Below, one piece after another: positions 35,708 through 45,482 of a stretch of DNA of 64,000 nt. How positions within the stretch are numbered: position 1 is the stretch's first letter; each line of letters starts with the position of its first letter. A program made the position numbers and the translations under genes. Below the pieces are notes generated by a model. That model ran no database searches. It had not been told where the DNA came from and saw only the letters and a list, made by a program, of their open reading frames with translations. Source of the stretch: Halomarina pelagica (lineage in GTDB: Archaea > Halobacteriota > Halobacteria > Halobacteriales > Haloarculaceae); assembly GCF_024228315.1 (NCBI RefSeq), contig NZ_CP100454.1, positions 3,472,001 through 3,536,000 of the forward strand. The letters are read 5' to 3'.

Positions 35708-37224
35708 ACACTGCCATCACTACCATATCTACTTGAAATTATCTGTATGTCCCGAGTTACTACCCAGCGAGAAGCGCTGTCCACGGGTGGCATTGGATAG
35801 CTGACTGCCGCCTCGTCCTACCACCGCCACAGTAGGCGGTTTCGATCGGTAACCGTGACCACGCAGAGCGAACCAACTGATCACTCAATGGCACCCTAGA
35901 GCCTTGAGAGCAGTAACGAACCCGGTTGCATGTGACAGCGTTGAGCACAGCGGCTCACTGCCGACGACATCACTCCGTCCGACCGCTGAAATGAGGAGGC
36001 GAGTGTCAGGAGCACGAGGTCCCACGGTGACCGCCACCTTCTGACGGGGACTTACTCGAATTCGGGGCGAAGTTGACCACCCCACGGGCGACCACCGTCC
36101 TCCCACCTGTGCGCTAGACACTCACATTCACTGATGAACGGCTATTACTTAATACTCCGGTTTGCTTGAGAAAGTACGCTCTCGGATCGTCGGCTCGATA
36201 CCCCAGTCACAGCAGCTATGCCTCCGCTGTCGGTGAACGCTCGCTACGGCAATCGGTCAGAGACAAGCTTGCGACGTTCCTTCGGCTGGGCTACCCTATC
36301 CACTCGGTATGGCTGGCCAACAGCACAGGTGGGGAGGGACGGCCGAAGCATGGGCAGGGCAGGGCGTCACGTGCACTGCTGCCTAGAGGTATAGGAAGCC
36401 CTTCGTTGAGCGTCGGTTGCCAGCATGTCCCTGGTGGCTTCGTGCCTCCTCCACAGGGAAAGGCATATCGTTCGTAATAAAAATTTCGATCCTATACGTA
36501 CAAGATAATAGACCGCCTGTGGAGTGCGGCGAGGGCCGTCAGCCAGCGTGCTGTTGCTTCTCCGGGGCTCTATGGGGGAGCAATGGTCTGAACAGCACTG
36601 AGTCGTGGTTCAGCCGTTCGGACCATGCTTCGAGGTGTGGTCGTCTCTTCTCCGGTTTCCAAATTTCTCACACGGACAGAGCGACAGCGGTCGTCGCTCA
36701 TGAACTGCGGTTCTTGCTCGACTGGAGACGGAAGCTGAATGTGATCTCTCGCCGACAAACTGGTCACGTGAGAAGCTCGGCGGTCGGAAAGCGGGGGCCG
36801 TCCCCCGCTTGAATAGGTATGACCGTTCTGCATCGTCACCGGACCTCACACATCACCAGTGACAGATACTAACACGCATGGAACCACCATTGTAACGAAC
36901 TGGATCATCCGAAATAAGCGGGTACTAATCAGAGTGTCCAGCAACCGTGTCAACATCGAGTCCTAGTGTGCTGCACAGTCATCCATCCAGTTTAGTGGCA
37001 TTCCGACCGACATCGGAAACCAGGCGCACAGGCTTTGCCGTTCACCACCTCGTGTTACTGTGCGCCCGACAGATGCATCAGCGAGCCGGCTCCCCCAGGG
37101 TCACCCCCGGAGTTTGCGGTCGGTTGGGGCTCCCAGCCGCCCGCTGGATGGCCGGGAGCGGTAGGTAAGGCGGTGGGGGCGTTACGGGGTGACGGTCACA
37201 CCAAAAAGACGTTCTGCTAGCGAG
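35708..37224. other. 1.5 kb without convincing genes
   Basis: Frames of 60-130 codons exist on both strands but have unbiased codon use and no recognisable product. Present are an 8-bp stem hairpin AGCGGGGG/CCCCCGCT at about 36790-36809 and AT-rich patches near 36470-36510. Likely decayed insertion or plasmid DNA. Confidence 0.5.
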
Positions 37225-37650
37225 TTACCGCAGTCGACTGCGGCTCCACTTGAGGACTGCGTCTAGGACATCGCTCCGGTACCTGGTCACGTAGACGTCG
37301 TGCAGCTCTTGGAAGTACATACTGAGCCGACTCGTTGTCATCTTGACCATGGTGCTTGCCGCTCCGACGACCTGTGTCTGAGTGAGCGCGTTCCCCTCGG
37401 TAAGCTGATCTGCCATGTACATCGCGGTTGCCGCCATCGCCAGGCGCGTCGTTCCCGGTCCAACCGGTTCCTCGTCCGCGATCTCCAGTAGGTGGGCACT
37501 GAGTTCCTGCAGCTCCAAATATACATATCTACACGTGAAGGGCGCCATCAACGCGATGAGCACCTCGTCGACGAACCTCTCTGGCGCTGGAGAATATCTA
37601 GACCGAGTTCGCACTGCAGTTTCCTCACCACAGGTAGTGTCTGTGCGGCT
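37225..37650 (-). pseudogene. Remnant of a TFB (TFIIB) gene, second cyclin repeat
   Basis: The frame from 37614 (GTG) encodes RFVDEVLIALM, then LELQELSAHLLEIADEEPV, TTRLAMAATAMYMADQLTEG, LTQTQVVGAA and a C-terminal helix with SMYFQELHDVY: the order and spacing of the second cyclin repeat of archaeal TFB. Just upstream another frame gives CELGLDILQ, the end of repeat 1, so a frameshift separates them. No zinc ribbon or first repeat remains. Moderately sure. Confidence 0.5.
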
Positions 37651-38102
37651 ACGGACAGGTGAACCGAGACGCCTGCGATAGATACGTGCCGAACAGTACT
37701 AAATAATACAATGTATGGGCGTGATGAGGCGCTCTAGAAGCCGATCGCGGTTGGCTGGGGAAAACATATTCGTGTCGTCTCAGCTACGTATAGTAGATAA
37801 ACGGTGGCATATAGCAAGCGTGAGCGTGATGCAGAGGCAGCGAGAAGGGACCGTGCGCGTGGTGTGACTAAGGACCATATCCACGTGCAATAACTTGTCT
37901 CCGTGCGCGCGGCTCCATCCTACGAGGTGGACGTGCGAGGGAGAGCCGCGCACCGTTTTTCACTTGTTTTACAGAATGCAAGGAGAATGCCCCGGGGCTT
38001 GACCCCGAGGCGATTCACATCTCCAATAAGCGGGGATTTGTCCTCAACTCCACTCACAAAAGAACTCAAATGTATAGATATATGACTGTCACGTGTTATA
38101 CC
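37651..38102. other. Gene-free stretch with an IS605-like end hairpin
   Basis: No gene seen. CCCCGGGG (37990-37997) and CCCCGAGG (38003-38010) form an 8-bp stem with one mismatch around CTTGA, flanked by GGAGAATG and CGATTCAC, as at ends of haloarchaeal IS200/IS605 elements. Confidence 0.45.
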
Positions 38103-39173
38103 TCAGACATTAATTGCTTGTCGATGCCGTGGATTCCACAGCAACCCTTGGTCTGACAGGATTCGTATATCGGCTTTATTAAAGACGAGTTTCTGGACGG
38201 GTGTGCCATCTTGGGTCGTTCCCTCAACAAGGTTGGGCTTGAACCCTAATGTGTGGGCCAGCGAATGAAGTTCTGTGAGGAGGGTCCGTTCTGTTCGGCG
38301 CGTTTCATAGCGCCGGCCACGATCAATTCGACCCATCCCAGCGAGCGCACCGGCCAGAAGTCCCCGTTGCTGCGCTGGCGTCTTCGCTAACCAGGGGGGA
38401 GATGGGAGCTGTCGGTGACCGGCCGTGAGCGCAAGCCCGACATCATTACGGAGCCAGGTGGTCAGCGCTTGTGATTGGAGCTTAATCCGAGGCCGGTCGT
38501 ATTCGTATTCTTTGTTCGGTTTGCGAAAGATATCGTGGTGGGCAAACCGATTCACGCTCAGGTTGTGAACGTCCGCAATCGTCTCACGGAGACACTCATA
38601 CCACGCTTCATCATCCCCCCCCCCCTCGATCAGCAATACCTGCTGGCCGTTTCCCTGAGTTTGAAATTTACCGTCGACCGCATAGACGCCGAGCAGCCGG
38701 GCCGCTTCGAAGTCAATGACAGGAGGCAACCGAATACTCCGGAGATAGTCCGAATTGCTCGGGGTGAAGGACGAATAGCGGTTTCGGACGGTGAGGAGAT
38801 TGCCGTCATATGCTCCGACTTCATCGCGAAGAAAGTGGATATACGGTGGTGAGAGGTCATAATAGATCTCTGCTTGTCGCTGATCGTTGTTATATCGCCG
38901 GCGGAGGGCATCTGACACGTAGGATTTGCGCTGTTCCGGACGATCCCACTTCTCATACACCATTGCAGCGAGATTCTGCGTCGTAATTTGCCGGGGGAAG
39001 TCATGGTCAGCTAGCCACTTCGCTGCCGTGTAGACCGCGTTCCCCACCCGCTGTGACCGAAAGCGAGACAGATCGGCCTGCGTGAGGCCGAACTGCTCTC
39101 TCAACAGATCGTCACGCTCCCCTGCGTCGGCGTCCATTAAGGCCTGCTTGCTGATCTTTGCCTGCCGTACCAT
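38103..39173 (-). CDS. LAGLIDADG-like protein (possible solitary homing-endonuclease derivative)
   Basis: 356 residues. An N-terminal helical part (about 1-150, with LMDADAGERDDLLREQFGLT) is followed by two LAGLIDADG-like helices: ARLLGVYAVDGKF at about 158-170, with the catalytic-position Asp kept, and RGLLAGALAGMGRID at about 268-282, where that position is Met. Between and after them are strands typical of the fold (RPRIKLQSQALTTWLRNDVG; LVFNKADIRIL). A run of 11 C (G in the mRNA) near 38615-38625 encodes Gly-Gly-Gly. A TATA-like CCTTATAT box lies about 28 bp upstream. Function not proven. Confidence 0.55.
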   Translation of the reverse strand: MVRQAKISKQALMDADAGERDDLLREQFGLTQADLSRFRSQRVGNAVYTAAKWLADHDFPRQITTQNLAAMVYEKWDRPEQRKSYVSDALRRRYNNDQRQAEIYYDLSPPYIHFLRDEVGAYDGNLLTVRNRYSSFTPSNSDYLRSIRLPPVIDFEAARLLGVYAVDGKFQTQGNGQQVLLIEGGGDDEAWYECLRETIADVHNLSVNRFAHHDIFRKPNKEYEYDRPRIKLQSQALTTWLRNDVGLALTAGHRQLPSPPWLAKTPAQQRGLLAGALAGMGRIDRGRRYETRRTERTLLTELHSLAHTLGFKPNLVEGTTQDGTPVQKLVFNKADIRILSDQGLLWNPRHRQAINV

Positions 39174-39349
39174 TATTTGAAGCTCTCTCTGTATTCATAT
39201 AAGGAAATCCCTGGGAAGTGAATATTCATTTACAGAAATTACGAGACGGGATTCATACTGTTCGTTTCTTTTAAGGCGTTCCCTCGGCGCACCGGCAAGG
39301 TCAGTGCGCTGTAAGCAATCGAACTGAACCACGACTTCCTATCTTCTTC

Positions 39350-40815
39350 AAGGAGAGAATCCCGCCGTTTACGGCGGGCGTGAATCCGATAACATCGTCG
39401 CCGACCAGAGGCGACGACTGGCCGGATATTCAACGTCTGCGTTCACTTTCACTCCACTTGGGTCGGTGTTAAATACATTCCTCGACATAGGCTATGTATG
39501 GCGAAACGAGTCGTCACACGGACCTACACCGCGGGCATCTGCAACCAGCAACAGGTGCGCGACGACCTCGATTCGCTCGGATTCGCCGCCAGCAAACTCT
39601 GGAACGTCGCCCGATGGACTGTCGGGCGCGTTTGGGACGCATGCGGCCAGATTCCCGAGGATGGCGCTCTGAAGTCGTACCTCAAGAGCCACGAACGCTA
39701 CGCTGATCTTAATGCACAATCAAGTCAGAAAGTTCTCGAAGAGCTTTCTGAAGCGTTCAACGGCTGATACGGTCACCGCCGAAACGGGACTCAGAACGCG
39801 AATCCACCCGGCTACCGCAAACGCGGCGACGACCACCCACGTTCGACCGTCACGTTTAAAGAGGACGGGTTCAAGCACGACGCGAAATACAACCGCGTCC
39901 GCCTCTCGAAAGGCCGCAACCTCAAAGAACACTGGTCGGACTTCATTCTCTGCAAGTACGACGCCGGCCCGAACGTCACTGTCGAAAACGTTCAACAGGT
40001 CCGAGCGGTGTACGAACACGACGAATGGCGGCTGCACTTCGTCTGCCGCGTCGAAGTCGACGTTGCGGACGCACCGGGCGACGGTGTGGCAGGCATTGAT
40101 CTCGGGATCTGCAATTTCACCACCGTCTCCTACGGCGACGACGCCGTATTGTACCCCGGTGGCGCGCTCAAGGAAGACGAATACTACTTCGCCAAGAAAC
40201 GCGCTGAGACGGACGATTCGACCTCACGTGAGGCGAAGCGTCTCGATCGCAAGCGAACAGGTCGTCGGACGCACTTCTTGCACGCACTGTCGAAAGACAT
40301 CGTTTCGGAGTGCATCGAACGTGGCATCGGAACGATTGTCGTGGGCGACCTCGGCGGCATCCGCGAGGACGAGAACGGTGACGCCCGCAACTGGGGACGC
40401 CACGGCAATCTCGATTTGCATGGGTGGGCGTTCGACCGCTTCACGCAGATGCTCTCGTATAAGGCCGAGGCTGAAGGCATCGAGGTCGTCACGATGTCCG
40501 AACGAGGGACGTCGAAGACGTGTTCGGCGTGCGGGCGGTCGGATAAGCGTCAGCGCGTTGAACGCGGGTTGTACGTCTGCGAGTGCGGATTCATCGGGAA
40601 CGCCGACTGTAATGGCGCAGAGAACATCAGACGAAAAGTACTCCCGAATCCTCCATCGGAGGATAGGGATAACGGCTGGTTGGCACAGCCAGCGGTCCGC
40701 CTGTTCGACCGTAGCGAGGGCGCTTTCGCCCCGCGAGAACAGGTCGTGGACCGCAAACCATACTATCCCAACCGCGGTCGGGAACCCCCGGCGTTTACGC
40801 CGGGCAGGATGTCAT
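39350..40815 (+). mobile_element. IS200/IS605 (IS1341-type) element, TnpB only
   Basis: Subterminal hairpins with identical TTTA loops lie at both ends: CCCGCCG/CGGCGGG at 39361-39378 and CCCGGCG/CGCCGGG at 40787-40804. Such hairpins are the recognition sites of the Y1 transposase TnpA, which is absent, so movement would need TnpA in trans. A further 8-bp hairpin (TCGTCGCC/GGCGACGA) is at about 39396-39418. Confidence 0.8.
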
Positions 40816-40934
40816 CTCCCGTGAGAGATGTGACCTGTCTCTTTGGTCCCTCGACATGGCGTCAGGAGAGAGCGTCGTGGATCGCCCTGCGTGCAGCTCC
40901 ATCGGTTTTTCACCAATCAAGATTGGCTCGGTGA
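39498..40934 (+). pseudogene. tnpB: TnpB (RNA-guided nuclease family) with one in-frame TGA
   Basis: The frame from 39498 is a complete TnpB except that TGA at 39765-39767 stands where relatives have Trp (FN-x-W-Y). Downstream it continues in the same frame: GIDLGICNF with the first RuvC Asp, VVGDLGGIRED with the catalytic Glu, and ENIR after NADCNGA with the last Asp. The zinc finger is CSACG then CEC rather than CxxC, so one residue is missing. Known: TnpB is a guide-RNA-directed DNA nuclease. The frame runs past the right end of the element to 40934. Confidence 0.85.
40640..40815 (+). ncRNA. Predicted omega-RNA (reRNA) at the 3' end of tnpB
   Basis: In IS605 elements the guide RNA covers the tnpB 3' end and the right-end hairpin, and its guide is the flanking sequence just outside. 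Here the scaffold would end with the hairpin 40787-40804 and AGGATGTCA, giving a guide that starts near 40815. Inferred from position only; the 5' boundary is a guess. Confidence 0.3.
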
Positions 40935-41216
40935 TGGAAACGGGAGATAGGTATGTTCCCACCCCTGACGCGCGGCAAGCGCCTCATAGCCCTGCTCAGT
41001 GAGGGCATAGGAGTTTGTTCGCTGATCTCTGGTACCTTTTTTTACATAGCCCTGAAACGCGAGAGCATCGAGATTAGAATATAATCGTGTGTCCGAGGGG
41101 GTATACTCAGGTACGGCGTCGAGTTCGGTCTTGATCTGTTGCCCGGTTGGATGCTCGAATCCAGCGAGGATGTACAGGAGGTCACGCTGGAATCCGGTCA
41201 GGTCAAAGAGCGTCAT
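40917..41216 (-). CDS. PadR-like transcriptional regulator
   Basis: 99 residues. LTGFQRDLLYILAGFEHPTG, QQIKTELDAVP and RLYSNLDALAFQGYVKKG form a PadR winged helix; NSYALTEQGYEALAAR is the wing and last helix. A TATA-like CAATAAGGA (minus strand, about 41241-41249) is some 28 bp upstream. Intact coding among relics. Confidence 0.85.
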   Translation of the reverse strand: MTLFDLTGFQRDLLYILAGFEHPTGQQIKTELDAVPEYTPSDTRLYSNLDALAFQGYVKKGTRDQRTNSYALTEQGYEALAARQGWEHTYLPFPSPSQS

Positions 41217-41761
41217 CAGTCAATCCCTCCATCAACGATCCTTATTGTTAATACGGTCTTCATACGGTGACTCAGCAGATCGCTACCACCACCAGAGAAC
41301 AGGGAACAGGGACCCCTCAGGACAAGCAGATCTGCCCGCGTCTTATCGTAGAGACCACCAGAGCGGCAAGCCAGATTTGTCCCCGGGAGCAGTATATTCT
41401 TGATCTATATTACGATTAACTAACCATGAGGGAGGATGATACGCACCTGTCGCCGTAGGGTTTCAGGCCCTACGTGTGACAGCAGCGTTCGAGATCCCAC
41501 TCTCCGTGCCAGGAAAGGGGATACCGCCTCAACGCCGCAGTGATAGTGACGCCATCGCTGTCTCGTGCATGGTGCGGCCCTTCAACATCAGGGGCTGTGA
41601 AATGGCGGCACTGCCGTTTCACAGCCCAGGGCTGTACTTCCGTAACCGTCCTCGTTGTGCTGTCCGCTCGCTTAGCTGTGCTGATCACCCGTATGGACCA
41701 TGACGTCCACATACTGCTTAGCTACCGGACAGCGTAAGGAGTGAGAGTTAATCACACTCAG

Positions 41762-41900
41762 TGAACTACCCCCACCTACCGCGCTCGGGGTTACTCACCC
41801 CTCGCTTCTTGAGGTGGGGCTTCTTCGTTCACTGACGCGACGTGCAGATTCACACGGAATCCACAGCGGTCGCAGTCTCCGGAGGCGTGGATTCGGCCCG
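41762..41900 (-). mobile_element. IS200/IS605 relic: TnpB tail and right end
   Basis: On the minus strand about 35 codons encode ASGDCDRCGFRVNLHVASVN and EEAPPQEARGE, ending in TAA at 41791-41793; a CxxC and this tail resemble haloarchaeal IS605 TnpB C-termini. It is followed by a stem CCCCACCT/AGGTGGGG with an inner GGGGT/ACCCC hairpin, as at right ends. Confidence 0.45.
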
Positions 41901-41932
41901 TCCCCTGCCTATCTGACCGCACTGCGCAGTGC

Positions 41933-41965
41933 GTAGAACGGGTTGGAGTTTCCAACCCGTTCTAC
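41933..41965. repeat. Perfect 15-bp stem hairpin
   Basis: GTAGAACGGGTTGGA and TCCAACCCGTTCTAC surround the loop GTT. Immediately left is the 16-bp palindrome CGCACTGCGCAGTGCG (41919-41934). No gene is adjacent within 600 bp on either side. Confidence 0.75.
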
Positions 41966-42435
41966 TATCACGCACGAAAATCACTACGGTGGGATAGTAC
42001 ATCAAGTTATTGTACACGTTAGAAAGACGATGACAGCGGGCGGATCCCCCCCCCTATTCGCGCCTTCGGCGCTCGTTGCGGAAGGGGCCTCCCCCGCCTG
42101 CAATTCAGGTAAAAAGGTGAGGCCATGTCAGCGCCGAAAGCCGGTGTGCATGGAGACGAGAGCAGAAGAGACTCGTTAGCGATATATTTTCAATCTTATA
42201 TTGCATCTAACTAATTGCGAACAGAATGATGTTCACCTGTCGCCGTGGGATGCCATATCTCGCGTGTGACGTCCGTGCGTTAATCGCTACGGACCCCATG
42301 ATACAGGTGGGAATGTACCGGACCGCCAGTTTCTGACATTTCACCCCCGCTCGCTGTGCCAGGGCGGGGGACCCTACTACAGGAGTGAGCCGACGCTGTT
42401 ACTCTCACGTCTATTCTTAGCGTCACACAGGTGGG

Positions 42436-42470
42436 GCGAGGGATCGCTGGGGAGTGCCAGCGACCCTCGC
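42436..42470. repeat. Bulged 14-bp stem hairpin
   Basis: GCGAGGG and TCGCTGG (with one A bulged between) pair with CCAGCGA and CCCTCGC around GGAGTG. It is preceded by one of the dispersed ACAGGTGGG motifs. Confidence 0.7.
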
Positions 42471-44229
42471 TCGCAGTTCATGCTTTGGTACACGCTATTT
42501 AGTATTACCGACTTGTAGACGCAGGAGATACCCTCCCCCCGTCAGACGTCTACCTCCCGCACTTCTCCCGGATAACATTACATAATTGCTAGAGATTTAG
42601 CGGCAATATGATATCATACTGTGGTATCACCAGCAAATCGCTAGGCAGCGGCGGGATGAGTGTCGTCCCACGTCCACAGAGTGACTCACTATCCCCCACC
42701 GTAATAGCACGGTCATCACACCATAGTCTGACGATTACCAATGCTCTCACATCGTATTACCACGATATCAGTGAATATTCCTGGTAACAATATACGCTAA
42801 TCTAAGGGAAATAGGGGTAGGGGACGGTATGTAAGAGGTTGATTCGCACGTATGAGTCGGTAGCATTAAGTCTCCGGTCTAATGAGAATACTCGGCGAGC
42901 GAGGGGTGCGGGTACGTACGTCACCCTCTCGCCCCACCTGTGTACAGGAACTATGACTGTTCGTGGAGCGACGGCGTCAGCGCGCTCCTCAATGGAGGAG
43001 GTCCCCTCCGTGGGATAGTGGAGGGGACGGGACGTCGATGGTTGGTGATCCGGTGCGAGGTCCCACCTGTGTGTTCGGGTCCATGCTGACGGACGCACGG
43101 GCGTCACGCGCAGGGCACTACACCCTCCGGCGACAGCTGACTGTCACCACAGACATAGTTAGTTAGAAACACTATATTCCAGGAAATATCTTGCTAACCG
43201 CTCGCTCTGCCGGTGCGTTGCCGGTCGGCGCGTAGACGGACTCATGGAAAACGGCCCGTCGCCCCACAATCAGCGTCACTGCCAACGCCACCATATTCGA
43301 GAGGGCGACGGGTCGGGCACACAACACGATTCTATGGAATGTCGATGAGGTCCCCGCGTCTCACCGGCAGTGATGTCTGCTTCCTGCCTGCGTATCACAC
43401 TCGTGCTTGCTATGTGCTATCCCTTGCATCCTATCTGACACTTGAGAGAATAATCATGGACATCTGCTATAGGTGAGAGAATCCCCCGACACGGCGTCTG
43501 TCCAGGGGGGTGCACTCTGTCAGAAATATAGTAGTAGAGTAATACGTATGCGGCGGCAGTGCGTCTTATCGCCTGCCCGCAGCGGTGCGGGCATCACCTG
43601 TGGCGAGGGCGACCGCCGTGGCTTCCTTCAGTCGCCCCGCATACCTACATTGCGATAGCGGATGAACGAGCGCACACTGGCGCCCGCTTCTGGCCGCGCC
43701 GCGCGGACTGGAACCTACGCTCCGCTGGGCCGTTGCTCTGGTGATCGGGGACCTGGATGTCGACGGTGAGCGGATGGTATCGGATCGACTCGGCCCGAGT
43801 GTTCGCGATCCGACGGGCAGAACGGTCGTGTTCGTCGGGGCTGAACGAGGAATCTGAGTAGCGACATCGAGCGGGGATTCCTCGTGACGGCTGATAGCGG
43901 TGAATCAGTGGCGGTCATGTCGTCCGTCGTATTGTGTTCTGTGTGATGATCTGCATTACAGTAATAATGGATGGATAAGTGTCTTGCTCACGAAACCAGA
44001 GGTCCTACATGAGCGGAGGACTAACAGTGTGTGTGTGTGTGAGTCTCAGTCACCCCTGGCTCCGCTCGTGGCTCGCGATGGGACGCGAGAACACCACGGT
44101 CACAGGTGGGAGAACGCGGAGGCCCCGGGGAGACGACGACTCAGCCGTATCGTGGGGTAAAAGAGCTCCTGTTCGTGCTCACAGGGATATTCCTCCCTGC
44201 TTTCACTCTTGTGCAGTCGATAGTAGTGT

Positions 44230-44650
44230 ATTGGTTATCCGAGAGAGATGTCTGAGAGATCCGGATAGGTGCGGGCGTCGAGGAGCTCACGATTCTCTCC
44301 GATGAGCTTGTCCGGATGCCATTCAGCTCCTCACGCTCGACCGCTTCGTGATCACTCATTCGTCAGTTCGGCGTTGAGGTGGTCGCGGACGCGGGCGAAG
44401 TGCTCACTGATGCGCTCAGGCATCGCCTTGAACTCCGGCTCGCTGGTCGCTCCTCTCGGTGACTCCGTGTCATTGATCGGAGGCGGCCGACTCGCGATTC
44501 ACGTGGGAGGGCGTCCGCCCTCGCCCCCACGTACGGACGTCGACGTCTTCGCCCTTCAGGTAGTCGCGGATCTCCTCGCGTTGCTCGCGCATCGCGTCGC
44601 GAATCGCCTCGATCTCGGCGTCCGTTACCGGCTCTTGATCCCGTGCCAAT
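44230..44650 (-). pseudogene. Two overlapping, frameshifted antitoxin-like mini-genes
   Basis: The upstream frame encodes ARDQEPVTDAEIEAIRDAMR, EQREEIRDYLKGED, then after a shift near 44480 EFKAMPERISEHFARVRDHL and a TGA at 44352. The next ATG (44359) overlaps it and starts MSDHEAVERE; after another shift the sequence KLIGENRELLDAR resembles RQLIEEDRELLDA of the intact 38-residue protein at 45366. So this is a decayed copy of part of the neighbouring toxin-antitoxin operon, without a VapC. Confidence 0.55.
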
Positions 44651-44727
44651 GTTCAAATCTCCGTATATCCCCTTCCATGTGCTCAGTCAAGTAGTCTGCC
44701 GGTTCCCTTGATCTTTCGTGTGGTGTG

Positions 44728-45147
44728 TCATTCTCTCGGGAGCGCGGTGAACCCGAGGGTCCGAAACCCGCCGTCATAGGTGAGGATATGATCGATGCCG
44801 TAGTCCCGCGCCTGCACGCCGATTACGTGGTCAGTGAGGGAGATCGCTTGGTCGTCGTACTGTTGGAACTGCTCGACAGCCCGCTCGGCGAGCGACGGCT
44901 CGACGTCGAGGACACGGACGGTGTCCGTCTCGAGGATCCGGTCGATGACTTGGTGGGCCACTCGCGTCCCCGCGTGTGAGAGCAGCAGGGACACAACCTC
45001 GTCGAGGACGTACTGATTCGTGACGAGCGGGTAGTGCGGGAGGGAATTCGCCCCGATCGCCTGGATCACCGGCCGGATCTCCTCGTGGCATGACACGCCC
45101 TCGTACTGGTGGGCGACGATGGCATTAGTATCGACAAAGCGCGGCAC
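44728..45147 (-). CDS. vapC: VapC-type PIN toxin, last gene of a five-gene TA operon
   Basis: 139 residues. PRFVDTNAIVAHQY has the first PIN Asp, YVLDEVVSLLL the Glu, DQAISLTDHVIGVQARD the third acid, and LTYDGGFRTLG the last. It follows the 55-residue acidic gene at 45202 by 54 bp. Known of the family: endoribonuclease toxin. Confidence 0.88.
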   Translation of the reverse strand: MPRFVDTNAIVAHQYEGVSCHEEIRPVIQAIGANSLPHYPLVTNQYVLDEVVSLLLSHAGTRVAHQVIDRILETDTVRVLDVEPSLAERAVEQFQQYDDQAISLTDHVIGVQARDYGIDHILTYDGGFRTLGFTALPRE

Positions 45148-45201
45148 GCGCCCGTCGACACTCCCGGCCGGGACGAATCGGGGAAAGTCGCTCGCCCCAG
45201 G

Positions 45202-45369
45202 TCACTCGGTCTCGGTCTCGGGCTCGGTTTTGACGGCAAGCGCGTCTCCGAGGAGGTCGTCGGTGTCCGCGGCGTCGATCGGCTCGCCCTGATCTTCGTC
45301 GAACGGCGCGCCGGCGAAGAACGGGGCTCCGGGGTCATGGTCGCCCGCTTGGTGGTCGTGGTGGTTCAT
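45202..45369 (-). CDS. 55-residue acidic antitoxin-like protein
   Basis: Start ATG at 45369, stop TGA at 45202. Starts MNHHDHQAGDHDPGAPFFAG; the core DAADTDDLLGDALAVKTE is the toxin-wrapping type tail seen in haloarchaeal VapB-like antitoxins. Overlaps the 38-residue gene upstream by 4 bp (ATGA) and precedes vapC. No DNA-binding domain of its own. Confidence 0.7.
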   Translation of the reverse strand: MNHHDHQAGDHDPGAPFFAGAPFDEDQGEPIDAADTDDLLGDALAVKTEPETETE

Positions 45370-45482
45370 TTGAGGGCGTCAAGGAGCTCGCGATCCTCTT
45401 CGATAAGCTGGCGGATCCGGTCGCGGAAGGCCGCACGGTCCTCGTCGGCCTCTCGCTGGTTGTGAGGGCGTTCACTGGGCAT
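45366..45482 (-). CDS. 38-residue helical protein inside the TA operon
   Basis: Start ATG at 45482, stop TGA at 45366. Starts MPSERPHNQREADEDRAAF and continues with RDRIRQLIEEDRELLDALK, a charged amphipathic helix. It overlaps the upstream vapC by 11 bp and the downstream antitoxin by 4 bp, so it is embedded in a tightly coupled operon. A decayed relative is at 44230-44359, which argues that it is a real gene. Possible role: antitoxin accessory or coiled-coil dimeriser. Confidence 0.6.
   Translation of the reverse strand: MPSERPHNQREADEDRAAFRDRIRQLIEEDRELLDALK

Larger units (their letters stand above)
41217..44229. other. About 3 kb with no recognisable gene, rich in hairpins
   Basis: Neither strand shows a product I recognise. 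Contents are relics and structure: a TnpB-tail relic, a 15-bp-stem hairpin and a bulged 14-bp-stem hairpin (listed separately), two diverged copies of a segment containing CACCTGTCGCCGT (about 41405-41490 and 42185-42275), several copies of ACAGGTGGG in both orientations, inverted CCCGTCGCCC/GGGCGACGGG at about 43257-43315, and a GT dinucleotide run at about 44028-44041. Confidence 0.5.

Noticed and set aside
36166-36812. Several 80-130 codon frames between the histone-fold gene and the TFB remnant
   Set aside because: No recognisable product, atypical amino-acid composition and overlapping alternatives on both strands.
42802-43107. 101-codon minus-strand frame in the gene desert
   Set aside because: No family resemblance, unbiased codon use and no promoter-like box; insufficient support.
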